A stretch of DNA of 64,000 nt from an uncultured Gemmiger sp. (GCA_944388175.1 CALXHR010000002.1:1-64000), one strand, 5' to 3'; counted from the first letter of the stretch, positions 50,240 through 58,731 are shown. The notes: generated by a model from the letters alone, not told the origin. Numbers and translations: made by a program.

Positions 50240-50881
50240 ATGCCCGACCTCCCTTTGGAGATGGCCGCCTGGCCGCGGCGGGAAGTCTACGACTTTTTCT
50301 CCCGCATCGACGACCCGTTTTACATGGTCACCTTCCAAACCGATGTGACCGCCGTACGCGAGTATACAAAACGTAATATTCTATCGTTTTATTACACAAT
50401 GGTATACCTTTGCACCACCGCCTGCAACGCGGTGCCGGCGTTCCGACAGGTGATTCGCGGCGGGCAGGTGTGGGAGTTGGAAGCTCGCAGCCCCAGCTTT
50501 ACCGACCTGCACCCCGGCAGCGAGGTGTTCCACATCGTCACGATGCCCTGCGCCGGCACGCTGGCAGAATTTTGCCATGCGGCTGCCGAAAAGAGCGCCA
50601 CGCAGACGGCGTTCCTGGACCAGCAGGGCGAGAGCGACGCGCTGATCTATTTTTCCTGCCTGCCGTGGGTGGAGCTGACCGCCCTGACCAACGAGCGCGA
50701 CCGCAACCCCGACGACAGCGTGCCGCGCATCGCCTGGGGGCGCTATACCGCGCAGGACGGCCGCCTGAAACTGGGGCTCTCGCTGGAAGTGAACCACCGG
50801 CTCATCGACGGGGTGCACATCGGGCAGTTTGCCCAGGCGCTGGAGCGCCGCATCGCCGCGCTGGGGGCCGAGACGGTCTGA
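50240..50881 (+). CDS. CatA-like O-acetyltransferase
   Basis: This 213-residue protein is of the chloramphenicol acetyltransferase fold. It opens with WPRREVYDFFSRIDDPFYMVTF, has the CAT block YFSCLPWVELTAL and DSVPRIAWGRY, and ends with the catalytic His motif NHRLIDGVHIGQF. The length equals that of CAT trimer subunits. Inside a sugar operon it more likely acylates the nonulosonic acid or a precursor than chloramphenicol. AAAAGGAG precedes the ATG. Confidence 0.88.
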   Translation: MPDLPLEMAAWPRREVYDFFSRIDDPFYMVTFQTDVTAVREYTKRNILSFYYTMVYLCTTACNAVPAFRQVIRGGQVWELEARSPSFTDLHPGSEVFHIVTMPCAGTLAEFCHAAAEKSATQTAFLDQQGESDALIYFSCLPWVELTALTNERDRNPDDSVPRIAWGRYTAQDGRLKLGLSLEVNHRLIDGVHIGQFAQALERRIAALGAETV

Positions 50882-50928
50882 CCCGTTTGGGTCGCGCCGC
50901 CATTTTTTTACCGAAAGGACGTGGTCGT

Positions 50929-51891
50929 ATGCCCACCCTGACCGCCCTGTTCGTGGGGCTGGGGTCCATCGGCACCCGGCACCTGAACAATCTGCACGCG
51001 CTGTGCCGGCAGCGCGGGGTCACGCTGCGTGCCGACGCGCTGCGCAGCGATTTGGCGCGCCCGCTGCGCCCCGGCGTGGCCGAGCAACTGCACGCACAGT
51101 TTGCCAGCCTGGACGACCCCGCCGCGCTGGCGCGGTACGACCTGGCGTTTATCACCAACCCCACCAGTTTGCACGCCGAAGCGCTGGCCAGCCTGCGCGG
51201 GCGGGCCGGGGCGCTGTTTATTGAAAAACCGATCTTTGCGGCGGAGCAGACGGGCACCGACCTTTCTGCCCTGCTGCCCCCCGGGCAGAAAGCCTATGTG
51301 GCCGCGCCGATGCGCTGGTGCGGCACGATGCTGGCGCTGAAAGAACGGCTGGCCGCCGGGGTGGACGGCAGGCCCTACTGCGCGCGAGTGCTCTGCTCGA
51401 GCTACCTGCCCGACTGGCGGCCGGGCGCCGATTACCGCACGGTGTACAGCGCCCGCAAGGCACTGGGCGGCGGCGTGACCATCGACCTGATCCACGAGTG
51501 GGACTACCTCGTCGATCTGTTCGGCGCGCCGCAAGCGCTGTACAACCTCAAGGGCCAGTACTCGGAGTTGGAAGTGGATTCCGACGACGTATCGCTGTAC
51601 ATCGCCCGCTGGCCCCACATGCTGGGCGAGGTACATCTGGACTACTTCGGCCGCGGGTACCGCCGCAGCATCGAGCTGTTCACGCCCGCCGGCAGCCTGG
51701 TGGCCGACTTTGGCGCCGGCACGCTGACGCTGCCCGACGGCACCGTGCAGCACTGCGAGGAGGACGTCAACGCGCGCTACCTGCGCGAGATGGCCTACTT
51801 TTTGGACTATGCGCAAAGCGCCGAAACGCAAAGCTGCAACCCGCCGGAACTGGCCTTGCAGGTATTGAAACTGACTTTGGGGGAATTTTGA
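50929..51891 (+). CDS. Gfo/Idh/MocA family oxidoreductase (second copy)
   Basis: This 320-residue enzyme has the Rossmann motif LFVGLGSIGTRHLNNLHAL, the dinucleotide-domain end ALFIEKPIFA (EKP intact) and a substrate domain with GGGVTIDLIHEWDYL (the HxxD/Y type). It differs from the first copy and keeps the usual catalytic EKP. GAAAGGA precedes the ATG. It is followed at once by the CMP-sugar synthetase gene. Confidence 0.88.
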   Translation: MPTLTALFVGLGSIGTRHLNNLHALCRQRGVTLRADALRSDLARPLRPGVAEQLHAQFASLDDPAALARYDLAFITNPTSLHAEALASLRGRAGALFIEKPIFAAEQTGTDLSALLPPGQKAYVAAPMRWCGTMLALKERLAAGVDGRPYCARVLCSSYLPDWRPGADYRTVYSARKALGGGVTIDLIHEWDYLVDLFGAPQALYNLKGQYSELEVDSDDVSLYIARWPHMLGEVHLDYFGRGYRRSIELFTPAGSLVADFGAGTLTLPDGTVQHCEEDVNARYLREMAYFLDYAQSAETQSCNPPELALQVLKLTLGEF

Positions 51892-51892
51892 G

Positions 51893-52666
51893 ATGCAACG
51901 TCTGCTCATCACCATCTGCGGCCGCGCCGGCAGCAAAGGCTTTAAGAACAAAAACCTGAAAACCTTCTGCGGGCAGCCGCTGGTCTACTATTCGTTAAGC
52001 GCGGCGGAACTGTTTTGCAAGGCCCACTCCGAGCTGCACATCGACCTGGCGCTGAACACCGACAGCCCCGAACTGGCCGAGCTGGTGGCCGCGCGCTACC
52101 CGGAGGTCATCTACCTGCCGCGCGGGGCCGAGCTGGGCGGCGACAAAGTGCCCAAGATGGCCGTCTACCAGGACAGCCTGCGCCGCATGGAACAGCGCAC
52201 CGGCCAGCCCTACGACTGGTACATGGACCTGGACATTACCAGCCCGCTGCGCACGGCGGCGGATATTGAGAACGCGTTTGCGCACAAACAGGCACGCGAC
52301 GACCTGGACCTTGTGTTCAGCGTCTGCGAGGCGCGCCGCAACCCCTGGTTCAACATGGTCAAGCAGGTCGGCGACCATGTCGAGCAGGTCAACCAGAGCC
52401 GCTTTACCGGCCGCCAGCAGGCCCCCGTCGTCTACGACGTCAACGCGTCGATCTATGTATTCAAGCGGGATTTTCTGGCCGAAAACCCTGACGGCATGCT
52501 GTGGCGCGGCAAGATCGGCGTCTCGGTGATGATGGACACCGGCATCATCGACATCGACTCGGAGCATGACTACCGCCTGATGGAAGCCATCGCCGACCAC
52601 CTGTACAAAACCTACCCGGCCTACGCCGAGGTGCAGCGCAACATCCGCGCCGGAGGGGGCGTATGA
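51893..52666 (+). CDS. CMP-N-acylneuraminate cytidylyltransferase (NeuA/LegF family)
   Basis: This 257-residue enzyme activates the nine-carbon sugar with CTP. It has the start LLITICGRAGSKGFKNKNLK, the QD/RS-like motif LPRGAELGGDKV, MDLDITSPLRTAADIENAF and NASIYVFKRDF. It is the last biosynthetic gene of the operon and overlaps the next gene by 4 nt (ATGA). Confidence 0.93.
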   Translation: MQRLLITICGRAGSKGFKNKNLKTFCGQPLVYYSLSAAELFCKAHSELHIDLALNTDSPELAELVAARYPEVIYLPRGAELGGDKVPKMAVYQDSLRRMEQRTGQPYDWYMDLDITSPLRTAADIENAFAHKQARDDLDLVFSVCEARRNPWFNMVKQVGDHVEQVNQSRFTGRQQAPVVYDVNASIYVFKRDFLAENPDGMLWRGKIGVSVMMDTGIIDIDSEHDYRLMEAIADHLYKTYPAYAEVQRNIRAGGGV

Positions 52667-53475
52667 CCCAGGCCGCACATCCCCTGCCCGGCCGCGGGGG
52701 TGACGCCGGCGCCGACCGCGCGCTGGACCTGGTCGTGGGCGCCGGGCAGACGCTGCTGGAAAACGGCGGCGAGGTGTTCCGTGCCCAGCAGACGATGGAG
52801 ATCATGGCGCAGAGTTTGCAGGTGCGGGACTTTAACGTCTATGTACTGACGAACGGCATATTTGCTTCGGCCCGCAGCGCCGACGGCGCGCCGTTGAGCC
52901 GGGTGCGCCACGTGCCGCTGGTCTCCATCCACCTGGGCCGCGTCGAAGCCGTCAACGAGCTTTCGCGCGAGGTCGCGGCCGGGCAGCTGGACGCCGCGGC
53001 CGCCTGGCAGCGCCTGGAGGAAGCCCGCGCGCTGGACCCCACCACTGTGCGGGCCGAGCGCATCGCCTGCGTGGCGGGCTGCGCCTGCTTTTCTTTTCTG
53101 TTTGGCGGCACGCTGCCCGAGGTGCTGACGGCCGCGGTGGCCGGGCTGCTGGAATCGCTGTTGTGCCAGCAGTTTGGCCGCTGGCGCATCAACCGCATCT
53201 TTACCAACATTGTGGCTGCGTGGCTGAGCACGCTGCTGGCGCTGGGCGTGCGGACGCTGCTGCCGGCGCTGAACGTGGACACCGCCACCATCGGCGCGCT
53301 GATGGTGCTGACCCCCGGCGTTGCGCTGACGATGGGCATCCGCGATATTTTGAACGCCGATTATCTTTCGGGGGCGATCCGCCTGCTGGACGCCGTGCTG
53401 GTGGCCGGCAGCCTGGCCTGCGGCGTGGCGCTGGCCTGGCTGACCGCCCGCTATGCAGGAGGGCTGGTATGGTAG
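52663..53475 (+). CDS. Threonine/serine exporter family protein, large subunit
   Basis: This 270-residue protein matches the N-terminal ThrE (DUF1212) domain. A soluble part (1-120; LDLVVGAGQTLLENGGEVFRAQQTM) is followed by about five membrane helices. Split ThrE systems use a second small subunit, which follows directly. The start ATG overlaps the CMP-sugar synthetase stop, tying it to the nonulosonate operon. Confidence 0.9.
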   Translation: MTQAAHPLPGRGGDAGADRALDLVVGAGQTLLENGGEVFRAQQTMEIMAQSLQVRDFNVYVLTNGIFASARSADGAPLSRVRHVPLVSIHLGRVEAVNELSREVAAGQLDAAAAWQRLEEARALDPTTVRAERIACVAGCACFSFLFGGTLPEVLTAAVAGLLESLLCQQFGRWRINRIFTNIVAAWLSTLLALGVRTLLPALNVDTATIGALMVLTPGVALTMGIRDILNADYLSGAIRLLDAVLVAGSLACGVALAWLTARYAGGLVW

Positions 53476-53921
53476 AACTTACCGCGGGCCGTTATGTGGC
53501 CCAGTTTGCGGTGGCCATGCTGGCCACCATCAGTTTCAGCGTCACGTTCCGCGTGCCGCTGCGCCATTACCTGGCCTGCGGGCTGACCGGCGCGGTGGGC
53601 TGGCTGGCGTATATCCTGTGTGCCGAGTGTCTGGCGCTCAGCGCGCCGGTGGCCACGCTGATTGCCGCGCTGCCGCTGACCGCCTGCGCGCGGCTGTTTG
53701 CCATCCAGCGCAAAGCGCCCATCACGCTGTTTTTGCTGTGCGGCATCTTTCCGCTGGTGCCGGGCGCCGGCATCTACTACACGGCGTACTACTTTTTGCG
53801 CAACGACCGCACGCTGTTTGTCAACCGCGGCGTCGAAACGCTCAAGACTGCGGTGGCGCTGGCGCTGGGCATTGCGCTGGTGTGCAGCGTCCCGCTCAAA
53901 CGGCAAAAACCGCATCCCTGA
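53469..53921 (+). CDS. Threonine/serine exporter family protein, small subunit
   Basis: This 150-residue protein has four to five helices and the ThrE_2 signature (LRHYLACGLTGAVGWLAYIL, GIFPLVPGAGIYYTAYYFL). It overlaps the large subunit by 7 nt, so both are made together. Confidence 0.9.
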   Translation: MVELTAGRYVAQFAVAMLATISFSVTFRVPLRHYLACGLTGAVGWLAYILCAECLALSAPVATLIAALPLTACARLFAIQRKAPITLFLLCGIFPLVPGAGIYYTAYYFLRNDRTLFVNRGVETLKTAVALALGIALVCSVPLKRQKPHP

Positions 53922-53926
53922 ACCGG

Positions 53927-53966
53927 CACACGGCGGCAAGGTCTCCCCTGCCGCCGTGTGGGCGTT
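53927..53966. terminator. Terminator of the nonulosonate-ThrE operon
   Basis: The 12-bp stem CACACGGCGGCA / TGCCGCCGTGTG is followed by GGCGTTTTATT. It also lies at the end of the converging DUF4830 gene. Confidence 0.8.
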
Positions 53967-54557
53967 TTATTCCGTCGGGTATTCAATGGGTTCTTCGGCC
54001 GCCGCCTGCGTCTGCTCGGCCGGCGCGTCCCCGTCCGGCTGCGCCGTCTTTTCCGGGGTTTGCGACGCCGCGGCGTCCGCCCCGGCTTTGGCCGCCGTGA
54101 CAAGGCCCGTCACCTCGCCCGAAGGTTTCTGCAACAGGTACGCGCCGATGGCCTTGGCCTTATACACCAGCAGTACGCAGTAGGTGTCCTGGTCGCCGGT
54201 GGAAAGCTGCGGGCACAGCAGCGTCCATTTTTCCACCGTTTTGCCCTTGTAGCCGGAGAGGTCGAGGTCGCTTTCCTGGATGACCTGGTTGAAGGCCGCA
54301 AAGCTGTCGTCCCACTTTTTTGGGATTTTGACTTTGTCGACCGCCGCGGTGGCAAGGTCGGTCTCAAACCCGTAGCCGGTAAAATAGGTGCCGATATCCT
54401 GCGTTGTCTCGATGCCGGGGTCAGCGGCCGCGCCGGCCGTGACGGTCTCGCCGCTGAAATGCACGGCCGCCGTCACCGCGCCGCACAGGCAGACCGCGCA
54501 CAGGGCAAGCGCGCCCGCCTGCCGCAGGCCGGGTTTTGTGAGCGTACAGTAAAACAT
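53967..54557 (-). CDS. DUF4830 domain-containing protein
   Basis: This 196-residue protein has an N-terminal membrane or signal segment (14-33). A DUF4830-like domain follows (45-145; YFTGYGFETDLATAAVDKVKIPKKWDDSFAAFNQV, KGKTVEKWTLLCPQ, LLVYKAKAIGAYLL), then an Ala/Glu/Gln-rich tail. The function is unknown. Its RBS AAAGGGG lies within an inverted repeat (54560-54636) that could mask it. Confidence 0.78.
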   Translation of the reverse strand: MFYCTLTKPGLRQAGALALCAVCLCGAVTAAVHFSGETVTAGAAADPGIETTQDIGTYFTGYGFETDLATAAVDKVKIPKKWDDSFAAFNQVIQESDLDLSGYKGKTVEKWTLLCPQLSTGDQDTYCVLLVYKAKAIGAYLLQKPSGEVTGLVTAAKAGADAAASQTPEKTAQPDGDAPAEQTQAAAEEPIEYPTE

Positions 54558-54559
54558 AA

Positions 54560-54636
54560 GCGCAGCCCCTTTCTGCTTAACGCCGCTTTGGGCGCCGTTG
54601 GGATCGTTTCATCCCAACGGTATGCAGGGGCTGCGC
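54560..54636 (-). promoter_or_regulatory. RBS-masking hairpin before the DUF4830 gene
   Basis: In the transcript GCGCAGCCCCT (54636-54626) pairs with AGGGGCTGCGC (54570-54560), which contains the RBS of the next gene. An inner 10-bp stem (CCGTTGGGAT / ATCCCAACGG, 54596-54621) stacks within. It could act as a terminator remnant or a translation gate. Confidence 0.5.
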
Positions 54637-54645
54637 CGGGTATGC

Positions 54646-55500
54646 TTATTTGTAGCGGGGCCGCGGGGTGTACCACTGGAAAATCACGGCGTCGTTCTGG
54701 CGTTCCAGGCGGGCGGTGTCGTGGTGGGGCAATGCGGTCCACACCACCGTCATGGCGCCGGCCGCCGCGCACAGCCGTATGTCGGCGTTGCGCGGGCGCG
54801 CGCACCAGGCGATGAAATCCGGCCGGGCAGCCCAGTTGCCGCAGCAGTGCGAGAGCAGCCATGCCGGGACCGGGTGCAGCCCCTCTTTGCGCCAGGCGGC
54901 GTAGCTGTCCACCAGCTGGCCGCGCAGCACGCCGGGCGCCATGCGGCGGAGGATCTGCACGACACGGGGGTCAAAACTCTCGATGCAATAGGGGCCGGGG
55001 TAGGTCTTGAGCTGGGCCAGCGTCACGCTGCACAACTCGGCCAGGTAGGCGTTGCTGAATTCCCGCCGGCTTTTGATCTCGACGATCAGCGGCGTGGCGG
55101 GGTCGGCCTGTGCCACGGTGCGCAACACCTCGGCAAACAGGGGCGGGTGCTGCCCGCTGCCGGCCAGGTGCAGCGCTTTCATCTGCGCCCACGGCGTCTT
55201 GCAGACCAGGCCGTGTCCTTCGGTCATGCGGTCCAGCGTATCGTCATGGAACACGACCAGGCGGCGGTCCCGGGTAAACTGGACGTCCAGTTCAATGCCG
55301 TAACCGCACCGCGCGGCGTCCGCCAGGGCCGGCAGGCTGTTTTCCGGCGGGCACTGGTCGGCGCCAAACAGCCCGCGGTGGGCGTAATTGCGGCCGTAAA
55401 ACGGTTTGCGCAGCGCGGTGCGCCGCGGCCCCGGCCATACTGCCCAGGCGCCGGCCCCCGCCAGCACCGCCAGCAGGGCGGCAGTTTGCCAACGTTTCAT
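54646..55500 (-). CDS. Glycerophosphodiester phosphodiesterase
   Basis: This 284-residue protein has an N-terminal membrane helix (5-22) and the GDPD barrel: NYAHRGLFGADQCPPENSLPAL, GIELDVQFTRDRRLVVFHDDTLDRMT and PLIVEIKS. The catalytic His pair and Glu/Asp ligands are present. It hydrolyses glycerophosphodiesters to glycerol-3-phosphate and an alcohol at the outer membrane face. GCGAGGTG precedes the ATG at 55500. Confidence 0.93.
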   Translation of the reverse strand: MKRWQTAALLAVLAGAGAWAVWPGPRRTALRKPFYGRNYAHRGLFGADQCPPENSLPALADAARCGYGIELDVQFTRDRRLVVFHDDTLDRMTEGHGLVCKTPWAQMKALHLAGSGQHPPLFAEVLRTVAQADPATPLIVEIKSRREFSNAYLAELCSVTLAQLKTYPGPYCIESFDPRVVQILRRMAPGVLRGQLVDSYAAWRKEGLHPVPAWLLSHCCGNWAARPDFIAWCARPRNADIRLCAAAGAMTVVWTALPHHDTARLERQNDAVIFQWYTPRPRYK

Positions 55501-55627
55501 CGCATTCACCTCGCCCCCATTGTACCGCGCCGCCCCGCAAAATGCAACGGCCACGCCCGGACGCGCAAAATTTTATAGTTTTTTAGGAAAGTTTTCACAA
55601 TTTCGCCATGCGGGCCGGGTATTGTGG

Positions 55628-55633
55628 TACAAT
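55628..55633 (+). promoter_or_regulatory. -10 element of the two-component operon
   Basis: TACAAT about 30 nt before the response regulator start. The -35 region is poor. Confidence 0.45.
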
Positions 55634-55663
55634 AGAACGTGTATAGAAAGAGAGGGCGGCTGT

Positions 55664-56347
55664 ATGGCCAATATTTTGATCGTAGACGACGAACCGCGCA
55701 TCCGCGACTTGATCCGCGAACATTTACAGCACGCCGGGTTCACCTGCAGCGAAGCCGGCGACGGCGCCGCCGCGCTGAGCGCCTTGAGCCAGGGCGGCAT
55801 TGACCTGGTGATTCTGGATATCATGATGCCGTTTATGGACGGCATGACCTGCCTGCGGGAGATGCGCACCCGCCGCATCCTGACGCCGGTCATTATGCTG
55901 ACGGCCCGCAGCGAGGAGTACGACAAGCTGGCCGGGCTGGAAGGCGGCGCCGACGACTATGTCGTCAAGCCGTTCTCCCCGCGGGAACTGGTGGCGCGCG
56001 TCAAAGCCGTTTTGGCGCGCACGATGCCCAAACCTGCCGAGGGGGCCGGGCACTACACCTTTGGCGATTTGAGCATTGACACCGCCAGCCATACCGTCAA
56101 GGTGGCCGGCAAGGAAGCATCGCTGACACCCAAAGAATTTGACCTGCTGGTATTTTTGGTCAACAACAAAGGCATTGCCCTGAGCCGCGAAAAGATTTTG
56201 CAGCAGGTTTGGAACTATGATTATTATGGCGAGGACCGCACCGTGGACACCCATATCAAGATGCTGCGCGGCCACCTGGGCGCCTGCCGCAGCTACATTG
56301 TGACGGTGTGGGGCATCGGCTACAAGTTCGACCCCGACGCCCTGTAA
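55664..56347 (+). CDS. OmpR/PhoB-type response regulator
   Basis: This 227-residue protein has a receiver domain (1-120; acidic pair DD at 8-9, phospho-Asp52 in LVILDIMMP, Lys in VKPFSPREL) and a winged-helix DNA-binding domain (130-227; LTPKEFDLLVFLVNN, YYGEDRTVDTHIKMLR). It starts at 55664 after AGAGAGGG and is followed 15 nt later by its kinase gene. Confidence 0.96.
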   Translation: MANILIVDDEPRIRDLIREHLQHAGFTCSEAGDGAAALSALSQGGIDLVILDIMMPFMDGMTCLREMRTRRILTPVIMLTARSEEYDKLAGLEGGADDYVVKPFSPRELVARVKAVLARTMPKPAEGAGHYTFGDLSIDTASHTVKVAGKEASLTPKEFDLLVFLVNNKGIALSREKILQQVWNYDYYGEDRTVDTHIKMLRGHLGACRSYIVTVWGIGYKFDPDAL

Positions 56348-56362
56348 AGGAGGGGTCCGCCC

Positions 56363-57877
56363 TTGAAACCTGCCGTCGCGGCCAAACCGCGCCGCTTTGT
56401 GTTGAGCATCCGCGCCCAGCTGATGCTGTTCATCGGCGCGATGACGCTGCTTTCGTTAGCGCTGGTGTGGGGGGTTATCACCTACGCGCTGGTGCCGCAG
56501 TACAACCGCAAAATCCAGGCAAACCTCAACAGCAAGGCCGCCGCCATCACCGCCATGATCGACCAGAGCAGCCAGCCCATTGCCAGCCGCAATTTCGGGG
56601 TGCTGGCGCTTAACAACGAGTTCTGGCAGAGCGTCGGCGACGCCTTTTTGAACAAACAGATCAACGTCGACGGCTGCTGTGTCGATTTCAGCGACGCGAC
56701 GCTGCGCTGCCTGAAAGCCTACGAGAGCATGTACCCCTGCCTGCTGCACGAGAGCACCGGCGCGTTTGGCGGCGAGTTCGGCTACAATGTGGACACTGCG
56801 CTGGTGATCCAGATGCGGCAGAAACTGTTTGAGGAGGGCCAGCTGTACCAGATCGTGCGCGCCGGGTCCAGCCAGCAGATGCTGGTGGGGCGGCTTTCGG
56901 CCGACGGGCGGTATGGGGTCATTGTCTCGACGAGTTTGGCGCAGATTTCCACCGCCGCCGAGGTCATGCGCTCCATCCTGATGCCGCTGGCGCTGGTGCT
57001 GCTGGTATTGGACCTGATTTTTGCGATGCTGTTCAGCCGCTGGTTCACACGGCCCATTGAGCGGCTTTCGGCCGGGGCAAGGCAGATTGCTTCCGGCAAC
57101 TACGACGTGCAGATTGCGCTCAAGCACCGCGACGAGATCGGCCAACTGGCCGACGACTTCAACCACATGGCCGCCGAGGTCAAGCGCAGCGCCCAGCTGG
57201 AAAAAGACATCCTGGCCAACGTCAGCCATGACCTGCGCACGCCGCTGACGCTGATTAAGGGCTATGCCGAGACGGTGCGCGACATTACCGGCGACGACGA
57301 GCCCCACCGCACCGAGCAGTGCAACATCATCGTCGATGAGACCGACCGGCTTTCGGCGCTGGTCAACAGCGTGATGGAGTTGAGCAAGGTGCAAAACGGC
57401 GCCGAAAAGCCCAACCTCATCGACTTTGACATGAGCGAACTGTGCTTTGAGGTCGCCGGGCGCTATGACGCGCTGTGCGACCAGAACCGCTGGACGCTGC
57501 GCCTGGAAGCCGACTGCAAAGCGCCGGTACACGCCGACCCCGCCATGATGGAGCGCGTGCTGCACAACCTGTTGGGCAACGCGTTCCACCACATCGGCGC
57601 AGACGGCGTGGTGGTGCTGCGCGTAAAGCCGCAGGATGGCGGCTGCCGCGTCGAGGTCGAGGACCACGGCGCGGGCATCCCGCCCGAGGATTTGCCCTAT
57701 ATCTTTGACCGCTATTACCGCGCCCGCCGGGATGCCGGCCGCACCGGCACCGGGTTGGGGCTTTCCATCACCAAAGCGATCCTGCAGCAGCACGGCTTTG
57801 CCTTTGGCGTTGACAGCGCTGTGGGCCAGGGCTCTACGTTCTGGTTCACGATGCGCGATACCCGTCCCCCCGCCTGA
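56363..57877 (+). CDS. Sensor histidine kinase
   Basis: This 504-residue kinase has two membrane helices (22-45 and about 200-225) around a 150-residue outer sensor domain with several Cys. HAMP (226-278), HisKA with phospho-His289 (NVSHDLRTPLTLIKGY) and an HATPase domain (N box NLLGNAFHH, G1 DHGAGIP, G2 GTGLGLSI) follow. The start codon is TTG with AAAGGAGGGG. The sensor Cys residues (DGCCVDFSDATLRC, YPCLL) may form disulfides. The signal is unknown. Confidence 0.95.
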   Translation: MKPAVAAKPRRFVLSIRAQLMLFIGAMTLLSLALVWGVITYALVPQYNRKIQANLNSKAAAITAMIDQSSQPIASRNFGVLALNNEFWQSVGDAFLNKQINVDGCCVDFSDATLRCLKAYESMYPCLLHESTGAFGGEFGYNVDTALVIQMRQKLFEEGQLYQIVRAGSSQQMLVGRLSADGRYGVIVSTSLAQISTAAEVMRSILMPLALVLLVLDLIFAMLFSRWFTRPIERLSAGARQIASGNYDVQIALKHRDEIGQLADDFNHMAAEVKRSAQLEKDILANVSHDLRTPLTLIKGYAETVRDITGDDEPHRTEQCNIIVDETDRLSALVNSVMELSKVQNGAEKPNLIDFDMSELCFEVAGRYDALCDQNRWTLRLEADCKAPVHADPAMMERVLHNLLGNAFHHIGADGVVVLRVKPQDGGCRVEVEDHGAGIPPEDLPYIFDRYYRARRDAGRTGTGLGLSITKAILQQHGFAFGVDSAVGQGSTFWFTMRDTRPPA

Positions 57878-57900
57878 CCCTGACACAATGGAGGTACCCT

Positions 57901-58443
57901 ATGGATGAATTGAACCGCGCCATGAACGAGCAACTGAAGAAAACGGTGGCCGACCTGGCCGCCCACGACGACGAGACCGGCGACGGCAAACTGGACGCCG
58001 CCGACCTGAAAGCCCAGCTGAACCGCATTGAAGCCCAGTTACAGTTGCAGGACGGGCAAAACCGCAACATCATGCGCAACCAGCGCCTGCGCATGCTGTT
58101 GAGCGTGATTATCACCATCGTGCTGCTGGTGGCGCTGGGCGTGTTCTGGTACCATACCAACCTTGCGTATGAGCAGGTCATGGAATCGACCGCGCAGGTC
58201 AACGAGCTGGCCGAAACGCTGCAGCGCAGCCTGGATACCGTCGACCCGGAAGCGCTGGATTCCATGATGCAGGACCTGCCCGAGATCACTGAGCAGCTCA
58301 AGCGCATCGACATCGACGCGCTGAACCGCGTACTGGACGGCCTGCCGGTGGTGATGGACAGCATCAACAGCCTGCAAAGCCAGATGCAGGGGATCGCCGA
58401 CACGCTGGGCAGCCTGAATTTGGCCTCTTTGCTGGGGCTGTAA
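57901..58443 (+). CDS. Membrane protein with coiled-coil segments, two-component operon partner
   Basis: This 180-residue protein has a charged N-terminal helix (1-60), one membrane helix (68-87) and a long amphipathic extracytoplasmic helix region (95-180) rich in LQ and ID heptads. I do not recognise a domain. It lies 23 nt after the kinase gene and may tune it or act as an output. AATGGAGG precedes the ATG. Confidence 0.7.
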   Translation: MDELNRAMNEQLKKTVADLAAHDDETGDGKLDAADLKAQLNRIEAQLQLQDGQNRNIMRNQRLRMLLSVIITIVLLVALGVFWYHTNLAYEQVMESTAQVNELAETLQRSLDTVDPEALDSMMQDLPEITEQLKRIDIDALNRVLDGLPVVMDSINSLQSQMQGIADTLGSLNLASLLGL

Positions 58444-58456
58444 ACACACAAACAAC

Positions 58457-58493
58457 GCGGGGCGCAAGGACCTGAAAAGTCCCTGCGCCCCGC
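58457..58493. terminator. Terminator-like hairpin between converging genes
   Basis: The stem GCGGGGCGCA-GGAC / GTCC-TGCGCCCCGC lies between the two-component operon and the DUF1540 gene. T tracts are poor on both sides. Confidence 0.6.
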
Positions 58494-58520
58494 GCTGCAT
58501 GGCGGCTTGCGGCCGGCGGC

Positions 58521-58676
58521 TCAGCGCTGGCGGTAGCTCTGGCAGTAGTGCGGGTTGTCGACGCCCTGGCAGCCGTTGTCGCAGTGTTCGGTGATCTTGA
58601 TCTGCTCCAGGTTGCACTTGCAGCCGCTCTCGTTGTAGGCGCAGGTGCAGACATCGCAAATGACATTGTTGTCCAT
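58521..58676 (-). CDS. DUF1540 domain-containing Cys-rich small protein
   Basis: This 51-residue protein has eight cysteines in the pattern typical of DUF1540 (ICDVCTCAYNESGCKC, then HCDNGC and YCQSY). Such proteins probably bind metal and several are linked to spores in Clostridia. GGAGGTGA lies just before the ATG. Confidence 0.85.
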   Translation of the reverse strand: MDNNVICDVCTCAYNESGCKCNLEQIKITEHCDNGCQGVDNPHYCQSYRQR

Positions 58677-58731
58677 GTTGCTCACCTCCTTGGCTGTAGT
58701 ATGGCCGGGGCGGCGCGTTTTATACCGCGCC

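Noticed and set aside
50240-50881. Chloramphenicol resistance gene
   Set aside because: The CAT fold is clear, but operon context points to a sugar-related acyl acceptor, so resistance was not called.
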